This document shows, in pieces, positions 1 through 13,018 of a stretch of 64,000 nt of DNA. The translations under genes were made by a program, and so were the position numbers. The notes beneath the pieces are model-generated. The model ran no database searches and had not been told where the DNA came from. It saw nothing but the letters and a program-made list of their open reading frames with translations. Where the stretch lies: contig NW_023601543.1 in NCBI RefSeq assembly GCF_014898055.3, positions 12,299,314 through 12,363,313 of the forward strand, in the 5' to 3' direction. Origin of the DNA: Talpa occidentalis (taxonomy: Eukaryota; Chordata; Mammalia; Eulipotyphla; Talpidae). Positions within the stretch are counted from its first letter, which is position 1, and every line of letters begins with the position of its first letter.

Positions 1-225
1 ACCATTGGTTAACAATACCATATAAGTATTCTGAGTACAGCTTCACATCTTGATGTGGGCCTACACCACACAGCACCCACCACCAAAGTACTAGCACTCT
101 TCAGCATTGTTAAATTGACCCCCTCTACTCTCCTTCCCCTTCCCTCTGCTAACTATATTTTTCTCAGAGTCTGAGAGGTTTGTGTGTGTGTGTATTCTCA
201 GTTTGTTAAGTACTTCCATCTTTAT
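1..225 (-). repeat. Old L1 3' end, antisense
   Basis: Contains the antisense L1 3' pattern CTTCACATCTTGATGTGGGC, CACCCACCACCAAAGT, the pyrimidine-rich CTCCTTCCCCTTCCCTCTG and TTCTCAGTTTG. It is cut by the window edge. Confidence 0.6.
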
Positions 226-1017
226 AAATGGTCTGGGCATGCATAGTGAAAGTAGGAAGTAGGGTTGGGTCTGGCTAAATAAAATAGTTACTGATGCCTG
301 CATCCAGAGTCCTGGCTATGGAGGAATAAAATTTAGGGGAACCTTATCAGGAAAGATAGAGCCAAGCAGACTGAATTGTCTCTCAAGGGAAAGCAAGTAC
401 TTAAACTGTTATTTCAAAAGTGCCCAATGTACTAGCTTGTTGTTCTTCATCAGTGATAAAGCTATAAGGAGCTACAACTTGATTTATATCTGGAAATCTC
501 AGAGCTGGCATTTTGAAACAGTTGCTGGAACTTTATGTAAGTAAACTGCAATCTTTAGATTTCACTATTACTTATATCTTTTTTTTTTTCCTTTGAGCAA
601 AATTTGTAAATCTGAGTATTTCAGTTTTTAATACCAAGTACAACTAACTGTATGTTCCAACTCGATCTAACCATCTAAACAAATCAGTTGAAATAAACTT
701 CTTTTTTTAAAAAAAGCTGAAGTCAATAAAACAACTCTTTTGTCTTGTATCCATAGCATTAGATTGCCAGATTACCTTTTTTTTATCCCTTGAGCGTTTT
801 GGAACCTCATAGCCCAGCTTCATTTATTGATTCCTAAACAAAAGTTTAAATACACCCAAACTCAGCTTTGCATAATTCTCCCCTACCTCTCTGCAAGGAC
901 AGAAATATATTTCAGTTGTCCTTTTTCCTTCTCCCTGCAAATGATCATTTCTCTCTCTTTTGTCCATGAAGCCGGAAATAAATATTTCACCTAATTCCCT
1001 CTACAATGTTAATTGTG
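226..1017. other. GPC3 intron, no recognised feature
   Basis: AT-rich unique-looking sequence. The short open frames here show no recognisable protein. Confidence 0.6.
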
Positions 1018-1355
1018 TTGTCTCCATTTTTCAAATTAGCAATCAAAAGCTCAAATTTAAAAGAACTGTGTCACAGGGCTAGTAGGTGCTGGAGCTGGGA
1101 AGAAGGTTAGGAACCTGTGATCATCACTCCCACTGCCTCTAAAGATGCTCGTTCCCATTGGCTTGGTGATAGAGACCCCCAAGTCTAACTAATATGAAAG
1201 CAAACTAGTGTGAAATCAGAATAGACCTGCTCATGGCAAGTTTCAGCTAAGTTCTCCTTTACTACCTTTCCTACAGCGCAGATGGAGACCGAGGCTCAGA
1301 AGTTAAGTAATTTATTCTTAATCTTGGGCAAAATGAATGGGCTAGACTAGAACCT
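1018..1355 (+). repeat. MIR fragments
   Basis: Two MIR cores: TCACAGGGCTAGTAGGTGCT at about 1070 and CAGATGGAGACCGAGGCTCA at about 1277. Both match the conserved MIR core. Confidence 0.55.
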
Positions 1356-3769
1356 AATACTTGTGAGGGGAACTGAACCGGGCCGCCTCCTTGCTTTGCC
1401 ACTTGGAAAGGTGCTCGTGACTCCTTTGCCTTTTTAATGTCACACAAATATTCCAAGATGCCCAAAAGATTTTCAGGCACATTTTCATTCTTTTGAGTTC
1501 TCTTCAAGGTAAAACAGAAGGCCTGTGTGTGTGTTCATGTGTGTGCTGTGCAGCTATGTGCTTTCTGTATTGTGGCTTGAAAACCTTCCATGTTATTATG
1601 ACTTTATAAATGTTTGCATAATCACCCAAATGCTGCAGTTCATGCTTTTGTCATCAAATATAAACTAAACCTCCTAATGGAAAATGCACTTATTCTGGAA
1701 CAATGTCAAGAATAGTCCAAAGAAGATACTTAAAGTTTGCTTCCCAAAATATCTGTGATGATAAATTATCAGGTGTTCAATTAAAACTACTGAACTGCTG
1801 CTTAATTCCTATTGAAATTGTTGCAAGCGCTCCAAGTTTTATCACTTGTACACTTTACATGCCTTTCCCCATAATTAACATAAAGAAATTAATGTCTTAC
1901 AAGCTTCAATATTTGATGCCATATGAGTCCTGAGGATATTTAAAGGGAGAAGAAATGTAAATAGAATGAAATTCTTAAGCAAGATTACTGATATGACAGA
2001 ACTAAAGAGCTGGGGAGTGTGTGAAAGTGCCTCTTTTCTTCCCTTTAATAAGTCCATTACTTGCACTTGGGCATATTTTAAGGTCCTTTTCATGCTGAAT
2101 CTAGAGTTGAGCATGCTTTGCATTTCAAGCTTTGTCTATGAATCAGTAGAAGCCAAAGTTATTTCTGCTTTAAAATAACAGGAGCCAGGAACAGCTAATC
2201 TCTTTTCATTCTGAGTTCCTTACATTATTTTACTGGACAAAGTTTGTGTTGGCTACAAAACAGGCCATTCATAACATCTATGAGAAGGAATTTAGGTAAG
2301 AATGAAGAGAGATTGTAGGATGTATAAAGACTCTCTCTCCTGAGGCCATTAAGAAATTCCAAATTGGCACTGTTTTGAATAGTGACATTGCATTAGCCTT
2401 GCTAATTTAAGTAATTCCAACTGATGGTCTCTACCAATCCACTGGACTAAATCTTCCCATAACTGCAGTACAGATGTGCTTCTCACTCAAGGTGTGTTGA
2501 TATTTTAAATAGGTGATTGTGGGAAGGCAGTGAAGGAAGTGGCTAGTGGTTGTGCCTAGCCCGGTACCACCTTTCAGTCACAGACTCTTTTCAGGAAGAA
2601 GCGTTTGTCTCATTTCCTCAGTAAGATATTGAAGTAAATTCACTTTTTTTCTTTAAGCAGGAATGAGAATGTGAGACACAGGATTTGTCACTCCCTTATC
2701 ACATGGCTTCTGACCTCTTTGATTATCTTCATCTAGCTTTTAATTGTGTTCATTTAATAATCAGCACTGGCAAAGCCACCATCCAAGTCTCTTTGTTTGT
2801 TTTTAAGTGGGAATACATTTGCTTCAGTTCATAAAATGTGCAAATAAACTGACAGATAGTTAATGGCAAAAGCTCCAGGGGAAAGGGAACTCTTTTTTCA
2901 AGGAATCCACATTTAAAAGACATTCTCCTAAATCTCTCTCCACTAACTGGCATCTCACATCATGCTGGAAAAATGTACAGAGGGAAATCTTCAGAGCCTT
3001 GCAAACTGAGAAAGTAGAAAGCTTGCCGAGTGTTTGAAAGGGTTTAGGGTTTCATTTGAAGAGCAGCTGCACCCCACCGCGCCTGAGCTCAGATACACGG
3101 AAGCCCAGTGAGGCGGTGGATTGGAAATGACCCGGCAGTGTGGGGAGAGTGGACCTGGGGGTGGGAGGGCATGGCCGCCATCCAGGCCTTCTCCACATCC
3201 GGCCCTGGGCTATTGACTTGGGCTTCCTGTCAGTCAGTGACTAAGACCAAAGCAGGAGTCATCCCTGAACACTTTGGATCATCAAAAACTAAAGATGAGA
3301 GAGTGTGACAGATGGGGGTGGGGTGGCTGTAAAACAGGAGAAGGGGTCTCGTGGAAGCGGGAGTGTTTATTTATTTGGCATTTGGGGACGGCCACAATTC
3401 AGTTATTTATAATCCCCTATTTTTATTGCACTATTATTTTTGGAGGTACATTGGTTTACAACACTGTATAGATTCACACCTCTTCAGGTCCTTGGTGCCA
3501 CACCTAGGAAATTGGCAGTTTTGCCAGAGAAAGGTCTAATACTCCTGTTTTTCTCAAATAACCAAAAACAACATGCTTGTGGAGAACAGGAAGGTTTACA
3601 CATCATATTTACGTGTCTTAGCTCACTTGAGAGCCAGCCATCTCTGGTCCTAAGAGCAAAGTATTCAGTGGGAGTGTGCTCAGTGCCCTGCTTCCCTTCT
3701 CAGAACCCTCAACAGACTCAGAATTCCCTCGCACTCGGTTGGTGCCGCTCTTGTGGCGCTTAACACATT
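1356..3769. other. GPC3 intron, little recognised
   Basis: Unique-looking sequence with a GT-rich patch at 1525-1545 and a possible L1-like scrap near 3425-3480 (GTACATTGGTTTACAACACT). The overlapping short frames at 3108-3763 do not resemble any known protein. Confidence 0.6.
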
Positions 3770-4070
3770 CTAACTCCGACAGTTATTTTGGTCCTCATCT
3801 CAGCTTGCTGACAGGAGAGAGCTGCTTGAGGCTAGTCCCTGAGTTTTCCTCATCGCTGTATCCACCACAGCGCCTGGCTCCGTGTCTAGCAAACAAGTGC
3901 CCAGTTCATGTTCATTGCTCGCCCTCCTGACGCCAAGACCATGTGTCCATCACCTGCTACTTGGAATACTCCTTGAGGGCAGGCGCCACGTCTTATCCTG
4001 AATCCACAGTGCCAGGCCTGCCGGGTTCCTGGGTCATCCGTGAGCACGGTGATTACTGCGCAAGTATCCC
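3770..4070 (+). repeat. L2/MIR-type 3' end fragments
   Basis: Two successive weak copies of the pattern CTTGAGG...CTGTATCCACCACAGCGCCTGGC and CTTGAGGGCAGGCGCCACGTC, seen in L2 3' ends. Confidence 0.5.
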
Positions 4071-4356
4071 GTTCATGAATGACGTCATGCTAATCCTGCA
4101 TACGCACCCCTGCCCTCACCTGACACTGCCACATCCACCATTTATTCACTTGCAGGGGTATTTATTGATGACACATCTCAACCAGGTTGTTTGAGAGGGA
4201 CTCAGATAATAGTAACAAAAATAAGGACCCTGAATTTGGTATTTTTCAACCCTATTTTTCCTTAAAGAGGGACTCTGGAAATGGCAAGAGTTAGAGATTT
4301 TAGAGAAAGAAACTAGAGGAAAGAATAAAAGAGTGAGTTTAAGAAGGTAAGTGCAA

Positions 4357-4482
4357 GGCCTCCCTGGTGGCGCAAGGGGTTAAGACACAACCTATAAAGC
4401 TGTCCGCAGCCTCTATAGCACCAGTTCAATCCCCATCCTTTCCATGGAGCTACCCACATGGCACAGCAGACCTCTCCTGACT
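4357..4482 (+). repeat. tRNA-derived SINE, 5' fragment
   Basis: Head GGCCTCCCTGGTGGCGCAAG through CAGACCTCTCCTGAC, then similarity stops. The A-rich tail is absent. Confidence 0.85.
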
Positions 4483-5476
4483 TTCAGAGACAGTCTCCAG
4501 GGCCCCCACCCTAGTGCTGCCTGCCTGCTTGGCGGCCTGGGGCTTGAGAAAAGTGAGACCAAAAAGAAGCTTCAAGCTGACAAGGAGCCCTCCTAATGTT
4601 TTCTTAGGTTTGACACTAAGGAACGAATATGTGATGATTACCTACCTTTGGTGTTAGTCAAAGGGCCACCTAAGCTGCATCTGTCCCCATAGCCCTGTGT
4701 TCACACTTCTTTCACTTATGAGGGAATTATACTGACCGGAGAAGCTTGACTTACTGCTTCTCATCTCCAGGCCAAGAAATTGAAAAGACAACAGAAATCG
4801 CTGTCCAAATGGCATTCTGTGTGACATAGGGAGTGTGGGTGGGGGCAGATCAGTGAAGAACAGCCTCCATTTAAGGAGAGGGCATCCTTAATGGCAGTTA
4901 TGGCTTTAGTGAATTTAGCTGCATTTCTCTGGCAACGTAGCACACCTCATTACAGTTTGCTCATTTTGATTTTCCCTTTACGTTGTTGCTTGCTGCTTAT
5001 GCTGTTGTGGGTTTGCAGGCTACACAATGAACTTATTACTGGCGGTGAGAACTCTCAGCCAAGTGGATCTCAGGACCCAAATATCACCACTTTTGAAAAT
5101 AACTCAGAGGTCACCAGACAATTATATTGATATTTCCCTTAGCGTGCCTCAGAATTCCTAGGTTCTACCTCTTAGTCATTTGGATTCTCTTTTCTGAGAA
5201 GTATTTTCAACCTCTAAAAATTCTAGAAGATAAAAATAAAATGCAGCAGCACAGTGCATCCAACCAAGGACCATAGTGCCAGCCGAGGTGCTAGGATTTG
5301 CTCCTCAATCCAGTTTGTGTCACTTAATGAAATACTGGAGTTAAACTGATGAAAGCCCTCTGGGCCAGTCTTATTCAGGTCATCTTCATGGCGGTTGTGT
5401 CTTACTAGATTTTTCATAGCTTGGAAACACATAATTTGTTTAAAATGAATTTTTCTTTAAAATAATTAGCTGTTGT

Positions 5477-5737
5477 GGGCCTCCCTGGTGGCTCAGGGGG
5501 TTAAGACACAACCTGTGAAACTATCCGCAGCCTGTACAGCACCAATTCTATCCCCGGCTGTCCAGGCAGCAACCCACATGGCGCAGCAGACCTCTCCTGT
5601 CTCGCCCGCTGCTCCCCTCAGCAGTGTGCTTTGGTCAGTCTGCGTGTTCTGCTCCCCACTCTGTCTCTGGTGAATCTTCTCACCCTGGCCTATACCCCAG
5701 TGCTTGTATGCATAAATAAATCAATCTTTTTTTAAAA
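5477..5737 (+). repeat. tRNA-derived SINE (ggttaag type)
   Basis: Full-length: starts GGGCCTCCCTGGTGGC, has a B-box-like region, TCAGCAGTGTGC and tail ATAAATAAATC. It is flanked by the 12-bp duplication AATTAGCTGTTG (5464-5475 and 5738-5749). Confidence 0.93.
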
Positions 5738-6329
5738 AATTAGCTGTTGCATTAGGTTGATAACGTTATAATGGTTATCCCCTCCACCAAGATTCCTTAA
5801 TATCATTCTATTTCCTTGATATCTTCTACAGCATCTTTTTAAGGACAAAAAATACATTAATCACCCTTCTCTCAAAATCTCCAACTAGTCTTTCCCACCT
5901 CTGTCCCACTGTCCTCACTTACCTCCCTCACCAAATTCCTACATGCCTAAGATAACTGCCCAGAGATGGTCACTGCAGGAAGAAACTAGAAACAAGTAAA
6001 ATGCCAATCAGTGGGGAAAGAGCTGATTGTGTTCTGGTCAAACTATGGAATTTTTTGCAAGGATTAAAAGGAATGAGGCAGTTCTGCATATATTAATATG
6101 CAAAGCTTCCACGGCATTGTAGTGTATGCATATGCATAGAAAGTACATTTACAGGTGATTGCCCCTGGGGAGATGCCCTAGGGGGAAAGCGAAGGGGGGC
6201 TTTGTTTTCTTTCCCTCTACACTCAGGTATGTGTGGGTCTCGGTGCTTCAAGGATGTATTCATGTGCTGAGTACTTTAAACTTTAACAAAACAAAAGGAT
6301 TCTATCTACCAGGTGGAGGATGGTTTGCA

Positions 6330-7105
6330 GGAGAACAGACCTGGGAGGCTGTTGCTGTAGTCCAGGCAGGTGATGATGACAACACAGTCTAAGTTGTGGC
6401 AGTAGCAAAGGATGGCAGCAGAAAGGAAAAGAATGTACAAAATAGTAAGGAAAGCAAATTTACAAAATGTGATAATAAGCTAGACCTGGAGTATGTAAAA
6501 GAAACAGGAAATTTGACCTGCAAATTTCTGAGTTGGGCAGCTGGATGGCTAATAGCAGCTTAGAGGCATTCCCTGGTCCCTGCCAGGGGAATTGGGTGGG
6601 GGGCACTGGGGAGGCATAGTGGAGCACTGGAAGGGGAGCAGTTTAGGGAATAGAAATGCTGCATTCAGTTTGTGGCTTGGTGAGTCTGCATTGCCTGAGG
6701 GACATCCAGGTAGATAGGGCCAGGAAGTAGTGCGATTTCCAGAGATAGAGGTAGATTTGGGAATCCCCAGTGCTAAATCAAACCAGAGGCACAGATGAGA
6801 GCATTCAAGAAGACTTGTAAAGTGTGAAGAATGAGGCCACGAAAGAGATGAGAGAGCACCCATCTTTAAGAAAAACAGCGTGCAATAGAATCTGAGAATG
6901 GTCAATGCGGTTGAGAGGGGCCCTGGAGGCAGCCATGTTGTCAGAAAGGGGAGGGGGGTTACACAGCAAGTTTCAAGACAGAGTGTGTGACCAACAGTAT
7001 TAGATGCTGCAGAAATCTCAAGATGAAAAACTAAGAGGAACCCATGGAGGGATTCATGATAAACCAGCATCAGGGAGGGATCTTGTTGGTATTGGGCTAA
7101 TGAAA
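6330..7105 (-). pseudogene. L2 (CR1-like LINE) reverse-transcriptase remnant, antisense to GPC3
   Basis: The plus strand shows reverse-L2 words (GTTGCTGTAGTCCAGGCAGG, GAGGGACATCCAGGTAGATA, GACCAACAGTATTAGATGCT). On the minus strand a 196-codon open frame (7139-6549) contains LEISAASNTVGHTL, a degraded form of the CR1/L2 reverse-transcriptase region that usually reads like DLSAAFDTVDH. It is a fossil, not a gene. The remaining open length is probably chance. Confidence 0.7.
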
Positions 7106-7262
7106 ATGTTGTAAAATTGAGTTGTGATGACAGCCACACACCTCAGTAAATTTGCTTAAAGTCACTGAATTGTGCATTTGATGTGGGTGAATTGTGAATA
7201 TGGGTGGTATGTGAATTATGCCTCAAAGTGATTTAAAGTGTGAAAATTGGGGAGAAAAAAAA
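7105..7262 (+). repeat. Old L1 3' terminus
   Basis: AAAATGTTGTAAAATTGAG, then GTCACTGAATTGTGCATTTG and TGAATTATGCCTCAAAG before an A-rich end, as at the 3' termini of mammalian-wide L1. Confidence 0.6.
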
Positions 7263-10139
7263 TCCATTGGCATTTAGTTTGGGTCAAGCTATGATTCCAA
7301 GGGGAACTTTCTAATCTCTTCTTCCCAATTGGTTGGGGAAAGTGCCCACTCAGTCAAATGACATCAAGCAATAGTACCGCTTTGTTCCCTGTCTTCTTTG
7401 GATAATTGCAGAATACTTGCTGTACTTATTTTTTATTATTACTGTTTTTAGCATATATTTCCAGAATAACAATAGTCGGGTCCCAGGCTACGAGACCCCA
7501 GGATTGATCTGGTTTTGTTGTTGATTGCATTTGAATGTGTTTAAACATGGCTTCTTTATTGGCCTTGCAGACCTTTTTCACTTTGAAATCTCATTTCGTT
7601 TCTGATACCTCTGTTAGCAGTAGTATGATATTCTGGTTTTCTCTGCCATTTTCCTTCTTAAATTGACTCGGCCAGTAACAGGAAGTATTTGTCTTGGTTA
7701 ACAGGCACATTTGACATATTCTGTAGAAAAGGAAAAACAAAACTCCTGCCCCCTCTTCGTTGTGAGGAACCGAGGTTGCCCTTGATCCTACTCAGTGTTC
7801 ATTTCTTGCCAATTGCATCTTCTCTTTATTTTTGTTCATTATCTTCCAGCTGCTCTTTGTATTCCTCCTTAATCATCTGGCTGCTACTTTTTATAGTGGA
7901 CTTTTCCTTTCGCATCTTTATAGCTGTGGGTTTGGACCACTTGCTGTCTTTTTACCTTTCCTGGCCCCCTTTGGACTTCCCTACTTTGTTCTAAGAACCA
8001 CAGAGCTGTTTGTGAAAGGATCGTGCCCTTTTGCTCCTCAGTTGCCTTCCCCTTGGGGCCTTCTAACTTTTGTCCTAATCATATCCTCAGAATGAACATT
8101 CTCCATCTGATGCCTCCTCTTCTTCCCCTGGGCCCAGAGTGGTCCCACTATGTGTCTGCCTGGAACAAGATGCCTATCACCTGTGGATTATTGCTACTTG
8201 TTTCCTACTGGGGAGGGGGGGGGAGTCAAAGTAAACAGCCCTGAGTTTCTTTATAGGCAGTGTCCTCACGTGACCGTCCCGTTTGTGCATGCTTCCCGTG
8301 GCTTTATACATGTTCACATCATTTCTGAGACTTAGTTCACATCTCAGGAAGCTGGACAAGCAATTCTTTGTACCTCGGGCAAGTCAGTAGTCACCTCCCT
8401 AAAATTAGATCTTGGTCGAGGATCACTTGACACACCTAAAACCCGCCTCTCCAAGTATGGCCTCCAAAGACACTGGCCCCTTTCTTTGAGAAGGATCCAA
8501 AGCAATGACTTTAGATTCCTCTCCAGTGTCCTTGTCACCGGGAGGTATGCAGATGTCACTTTAACCCTGTCCCTTCTCACTGCCATGAGGCCACTAGAGA
8601 CCTGAAGGAAAGCCTAGACTCCCCCGCTTGGAAGGGTCATCAAAGCTATTTATCGTCACCCCCTCATGCTATGTTTGAATTCCTTCATCGTTATCTCTAC
8701 CCAGTGACTGTCCAGGCTCTCGTGCATGTGCCACCTCTGGTGAGCGATCTCACTGCCTCAGGGAAGCTACGCAATTTTCAGATCACACACATTATTGAGA
8801 CCTCCTTTATTTCAAGTCCAGATCACTTTCCTCTTAGGAGACAGACAAGGCCATGCAATGCAGTGAGGAAATGGCATAGCGATGACGCGAGAAGAATCTG
8901 AAATAGAGAAAGAGAGAAGGGAAATAACACAGGGGGCATGAGTGGGCAGTGCCAGACAAAAGGGTCTGTGGAGCTAGAAAGGCAAAGGAGGGAGTGTGAG
9001 CTGAGGAGCTGAGATGGTGCTGAGAGGGAGGATCGGGAGGTAGAAGCACTGATGGGAGACGAAGGGAGGAGGGACCAGAGCCTAAAACACGGGGAACCCA
9101 GATTAGACGTCTCGATTCAAGTGGGGGGACAGAAACACATCTTCAAGATTCAAAATCCATCAGAGGATCCCAACCCTGCCCTTGGCCTAAGGTGGCAGAC
9201 AAGAGCGCTGTGAAGAGTTACCAGCTGAGAAGAGCGTAACTGGACATGAGAAATGAGTTTAAAGAGAAATGGAGAGAGAGAAAGAAGTGAATAGAGAAAT
9301 GGAGAAGGGAGGGGGAGAAAACACAGAACTTTTAGGTTAAGGCGTTGTATTTCTTCCCGTGCCAGCACATAATTGTATTTTCCTGGCAGGCGTCCCACAC
9401 ACCTCTGCAAGGGGGGAGGGGGGGCGGCGTGTGTTTCTGCAGGGATTGAAGTCCCGCTGCTTTGTACTATTACAGCAGGCAAGAGACCTCATTAATGAAG
9501 CTATTTTCTGATGTCACTGAGACAGGCACTGAAATTCCAATCACCAGCAGCCCCTGCACTTGGAATCGGTGGCAGTACAAAGGACAGGGTTGGAGAGACT
9601 GTGACCTGGGGTGGGTAGATGGTGAGGCAAGGGCAGGGGTCCAAAGTATGGGAACCCCATCCTGAAGGCTCAGAGTAGAAATCAGTGGAACCTTCTCACC
9701 AGCAAAGCCCTTCCTCCCTAGCATGGCCTAGAGAATGCCAGGTGTCAGCCGCTGCTTGCAGAGCAAGCCATCAAGTTCCCGGTAGCAAAAGAGAATAAGA
9801 AAATAATCGTAGTTTCTATCCACAGGGAGCACAGTGACCTGATGCTGTGGGTGTTGACAACTGGCTCTGTCAGAAGGCTTTGAAATGTTGAGCTCTCCCA
9901 TTGCTGCTTCGGCCATGCCACCATATTAGCCCGGCCATTTTTTTGTCTCCATCATAGCTCAGAAAGACCCCTCCCCCTAAGGAAGTTATCTGGGAATGAG
10001 CATAGACTCCTTGGGAAAGGTGCCTGCTAAGGAGGTGGCCCCTGACATGCACGCTCTCAGTAGGCTGAGGATATGTGCTCATTCACGCAGCTGTGAGTTC
10101 ATGCATCTATTTGGTTAGTCGGCAAGTTTGTTTTTAAGA
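7263..10139. other. GPC3 intron, no recognised feature
   Basis: Includes a G-run at 8213-8223 and a purine-rich stretch around 9240-9320. Short frames on both strands look like chance. Confidence 0.6.
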
Positions 10140-10810
10140 GTCTTCGCTCGCCAAGTACTGTGTGGAGATGCAGAGAGCAATAAGGCTCATTTCTTGCTTT
10201 GATGGACATACAGTCTCCATGAGACGAACATAAACATGGCTAACTCTACTAGGAGGCAAGCTCAGAGGAGTGTTATAACAGAAGTACAGTTCGATTCCTC
10301 AAGAGGGAAAGTGATTGATTTGGGTTGCCATAAGAAGGAAAGGCTTCCTTGAAGAGGGACCATGTAAGTTGAATTGGGGGCAGGGAGAGAGAGGGGGAAC
10401 ACACATTTTAGGCTAAGGGACCGTGCACCATTTTCAGTAAATGATGAATAGAAGGGCACGACAGTATATGGTGACACGGTGCTTGGAGAAATATATGGAC
10501 ACTTAAAACTGGAAAGCAAGGTGAGATGAGACGGAGAGGTTCATGAACGCCATGCCAAAGGATTGGGCCTTTATCCCACATATAGTCCGAGGCCGTTAAA
10601 GGATACTGAGGAAGACAGAAATGTGATTCCCCGTGTGATCCAGGCAAGAGTGCTGTGTTATTCCTGTGACCACGCAGTACAGCATTCCTTCTTCCTGAAC
10701 AGCAGTGGGACAATGGAAAAGAATGGGAATCTTCTCGACTGGGGCTTTGAGGGTTGTAGCATAGTGGACAGAGAGAGTGGGGCTGAAGGAATGCAGACGA
10801 ATGGTCAGCA
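10140..10810 (-). repeat. L2 fragment, antisense
   Basis: GAGAGCAATAAGGCTCATT, ATACAGTCTCCATGAGACGA, GAAAGGCTTCCTTGAAGAGG, GGATTGGGCCTTTATCCCAC and the region near GTGATCCAGGCAAGAGTG follow the reverse L2 consensus order. Confidence 0.6.
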
Positions 10811-11959
10811 TCAGAAGACAGAGGAGATGGTGCCCGTGTGAGTGTGAAAATGGAGATTTACTGAGAGTCCAGCTCTGAAGATGGGCAGGCAGGAGGATGG
10901 AGCCAGGCAGACAAAGTTTTCTTCCAAGTCAGTTGAGGGGGAAATAGTCGCAAGTCCCCAAATCCCATTGATGAGGGAGGTATTTCCCAGTTAGAGTTTC
11001 TAAGGAACAAATTCAGATGGAACAACTTTGGGAGACTTTTCATCTTTCATTTATGAGGGCACCTGCCTGCTGTTGATGTCTGGCCTGAGATGGTCCCACA
11101 TCCAAGCTGAGTGTTCTCAGGGACTTGAGCCATTTTGACCTGTTGACTGTTTTATCAGTAATTTTCTGTTTGGGGCATTCCCAGGGCATTGCAAGCATTT
11201 TGGTTGTCAGGTGCATTTCTTTGTAAGATCCACCATGGCTGATTAAAAATAAGAGATTACCAGACTTTGCTTTTTCCCTTCCAAGTATATCTAAAACCCT
11301 GTCCCAAATGCCATCAACAAGCTTTGCATTAAGCATGTTGGAGCCTGGGCTTCGAGGGACAATAAGCTGTGCTCTCACTCTCCCAAACCCTCAACAGCTA
11401 TTGGGTTTGGCTACAATAAGTGGCGTTTTTGTATTTTGTTTGTACATCCTCAGAGCCCAGTGGTGCATACCTCTGTAGCTGCATCATGCCTGAAATTCAT
11501 ATTATAAACAGAGCTCTGTGAATCTAAACCATTACATTTTTTAAGTAATGAGGACAGTATATTCTTTGATTGATTTTTTTTAAAGACATGGATTCAGCTT
11601 TGCATCATTTGTGTGAGTCACAGAATGTAAATGCAAGCTTCCTAAGGGTGTATAAAAATTTCTCTTGAAAGATTAATCTCCTTGACAAAAATTGCCCACT
11701 TCCTCCATTCCCACTTGAGGGGCCACATCTGCAAACCAGGGTAGGACTTCAATAGCTATACATGTTCATTCTTTGGGACAGCTTGACTTGACTTTCAAAT
11801 CATGGAGGCGTCCCTCTGGAAGTTGGGGGGTACATTCCCAACTTTAGTACGAGGTACATTCACTCACCCTCATCCCTCTACAAAGTAGGATACCAGCATG
11901 GCAGTGCACTCTACTCAGGGACTGGGGTGTGCCCCCAATGCCATTATCTCTGTGTTTCT

Positions 11960-12470
11960 CTAGGTTTGTTTTATTGCAAACCTAGAATAATAAACCTAAA
12001 ATATATAGACCATAAAAGTTTCCATTTTAACAATGTTTAAGTAGACAGTTCAGCAGCATGAATTAGATTCACAATTTTACACAGCCATGGCCACTGTTTC
12101 CAAAATGTTTCACTCCCCCAAACAGAAACTTTGTGACCATTAAGCAATGGCTGCCCACTCTCTCTCCCCTGCCCCCTAGCAATCACTAATGGACCTTATC
12201 TCTATCGATTTTCCTATTCTGCATATTTACATTTCATGTATCCTATATTGTGTGGTCATTTGTCACCCTCTTTGACTTCACACGTCGTCGTGTTTTCCAT
12301 GAGTTAGCATCTATCTATCATTCATTTTTATGGCTGAATAGCAATATTCCATTGCATAGATGGACTACATTTTGTTTATTCACTCACAGATTCATGGATG
12401 CTGGGGTTGTGACGAGCCCACTATGGATATTGTCATGCAAGTATCCAGTGTCTCATGCAGTTTATTAAGG
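11960..12470 (-). repeat. Old L1 3' end, antisense
   Basis: Reads the familiar antisense order: GACAGTTCAGCAGCATG, CCAAACAGAAACTTTGTGAC, the C-rich block, TCCTATTCTGCATATTTAC, and GGCTGAATAGCAATATTCC. Confidence 0.75.
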
Positions 12471-12742
12471 CATCAATGATAACAAGCCGATAGCATTTCT
12501 TGAATCGGCACCCTGGAGGGACCTTGAACAAAGCTTGGTGGTACAGAGTGCCTTGGTGTGACGGCACTGAAAGCACTGTCACAGTCCCTCAGTCAAGGAC
12601 AGTCAAGGTGACAGAGCTTCATTTCAGTGACTCAGACTTCTCCAAAGACCAAGAGTCAGTTAATCTACACTCTCTTCCACTCAGTACTATCTGGTTTTGA
12701 CCCAACCCCTCTACTGAAATGTCTCTCAAAAGTCACCTGTAA

Positions 12743-13003
12743 GGGCCTCCTCTGGTGGTGCAGTGGTTGAGTGCTGGCTTGCGAAGGTGCCCGCAGCCTC
12801 TGCAGTGCCGGTTCGATCCCCAGCCACCGGGCGAGGGTCCCACATGGCGTGCAGACCTCTCCTGCCGCCCGCTGCTCCCCTCAGCAGTGTACTTTGTCAG
12901 TCTGCCTGTTCTGTTCCCTGCTCTGTCTCCAGTGAATTCTCTCACCCTCCTGTGCTGCTGACTGTACCCAGTGCTTGTATAAATAAATAAATATTTTTTT
13001 TTT
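12743..13003 (+). repeat. tRNA-derived SINE (ggttgag type)
   Basis: Full-length, with B box GGTTCGATCCC, TCAGCAGTGTACTTTGTC, and an end reading CTGTACCCAGTGCTTGTATAAATA. A perfect 15-bp duplication AAAAGTCACCTGTAA lies at 12728-12742 and 13004-13018. Confidence 0.95.
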
Positions 13004-13018
13004 AAAAGTCACCTGTAA

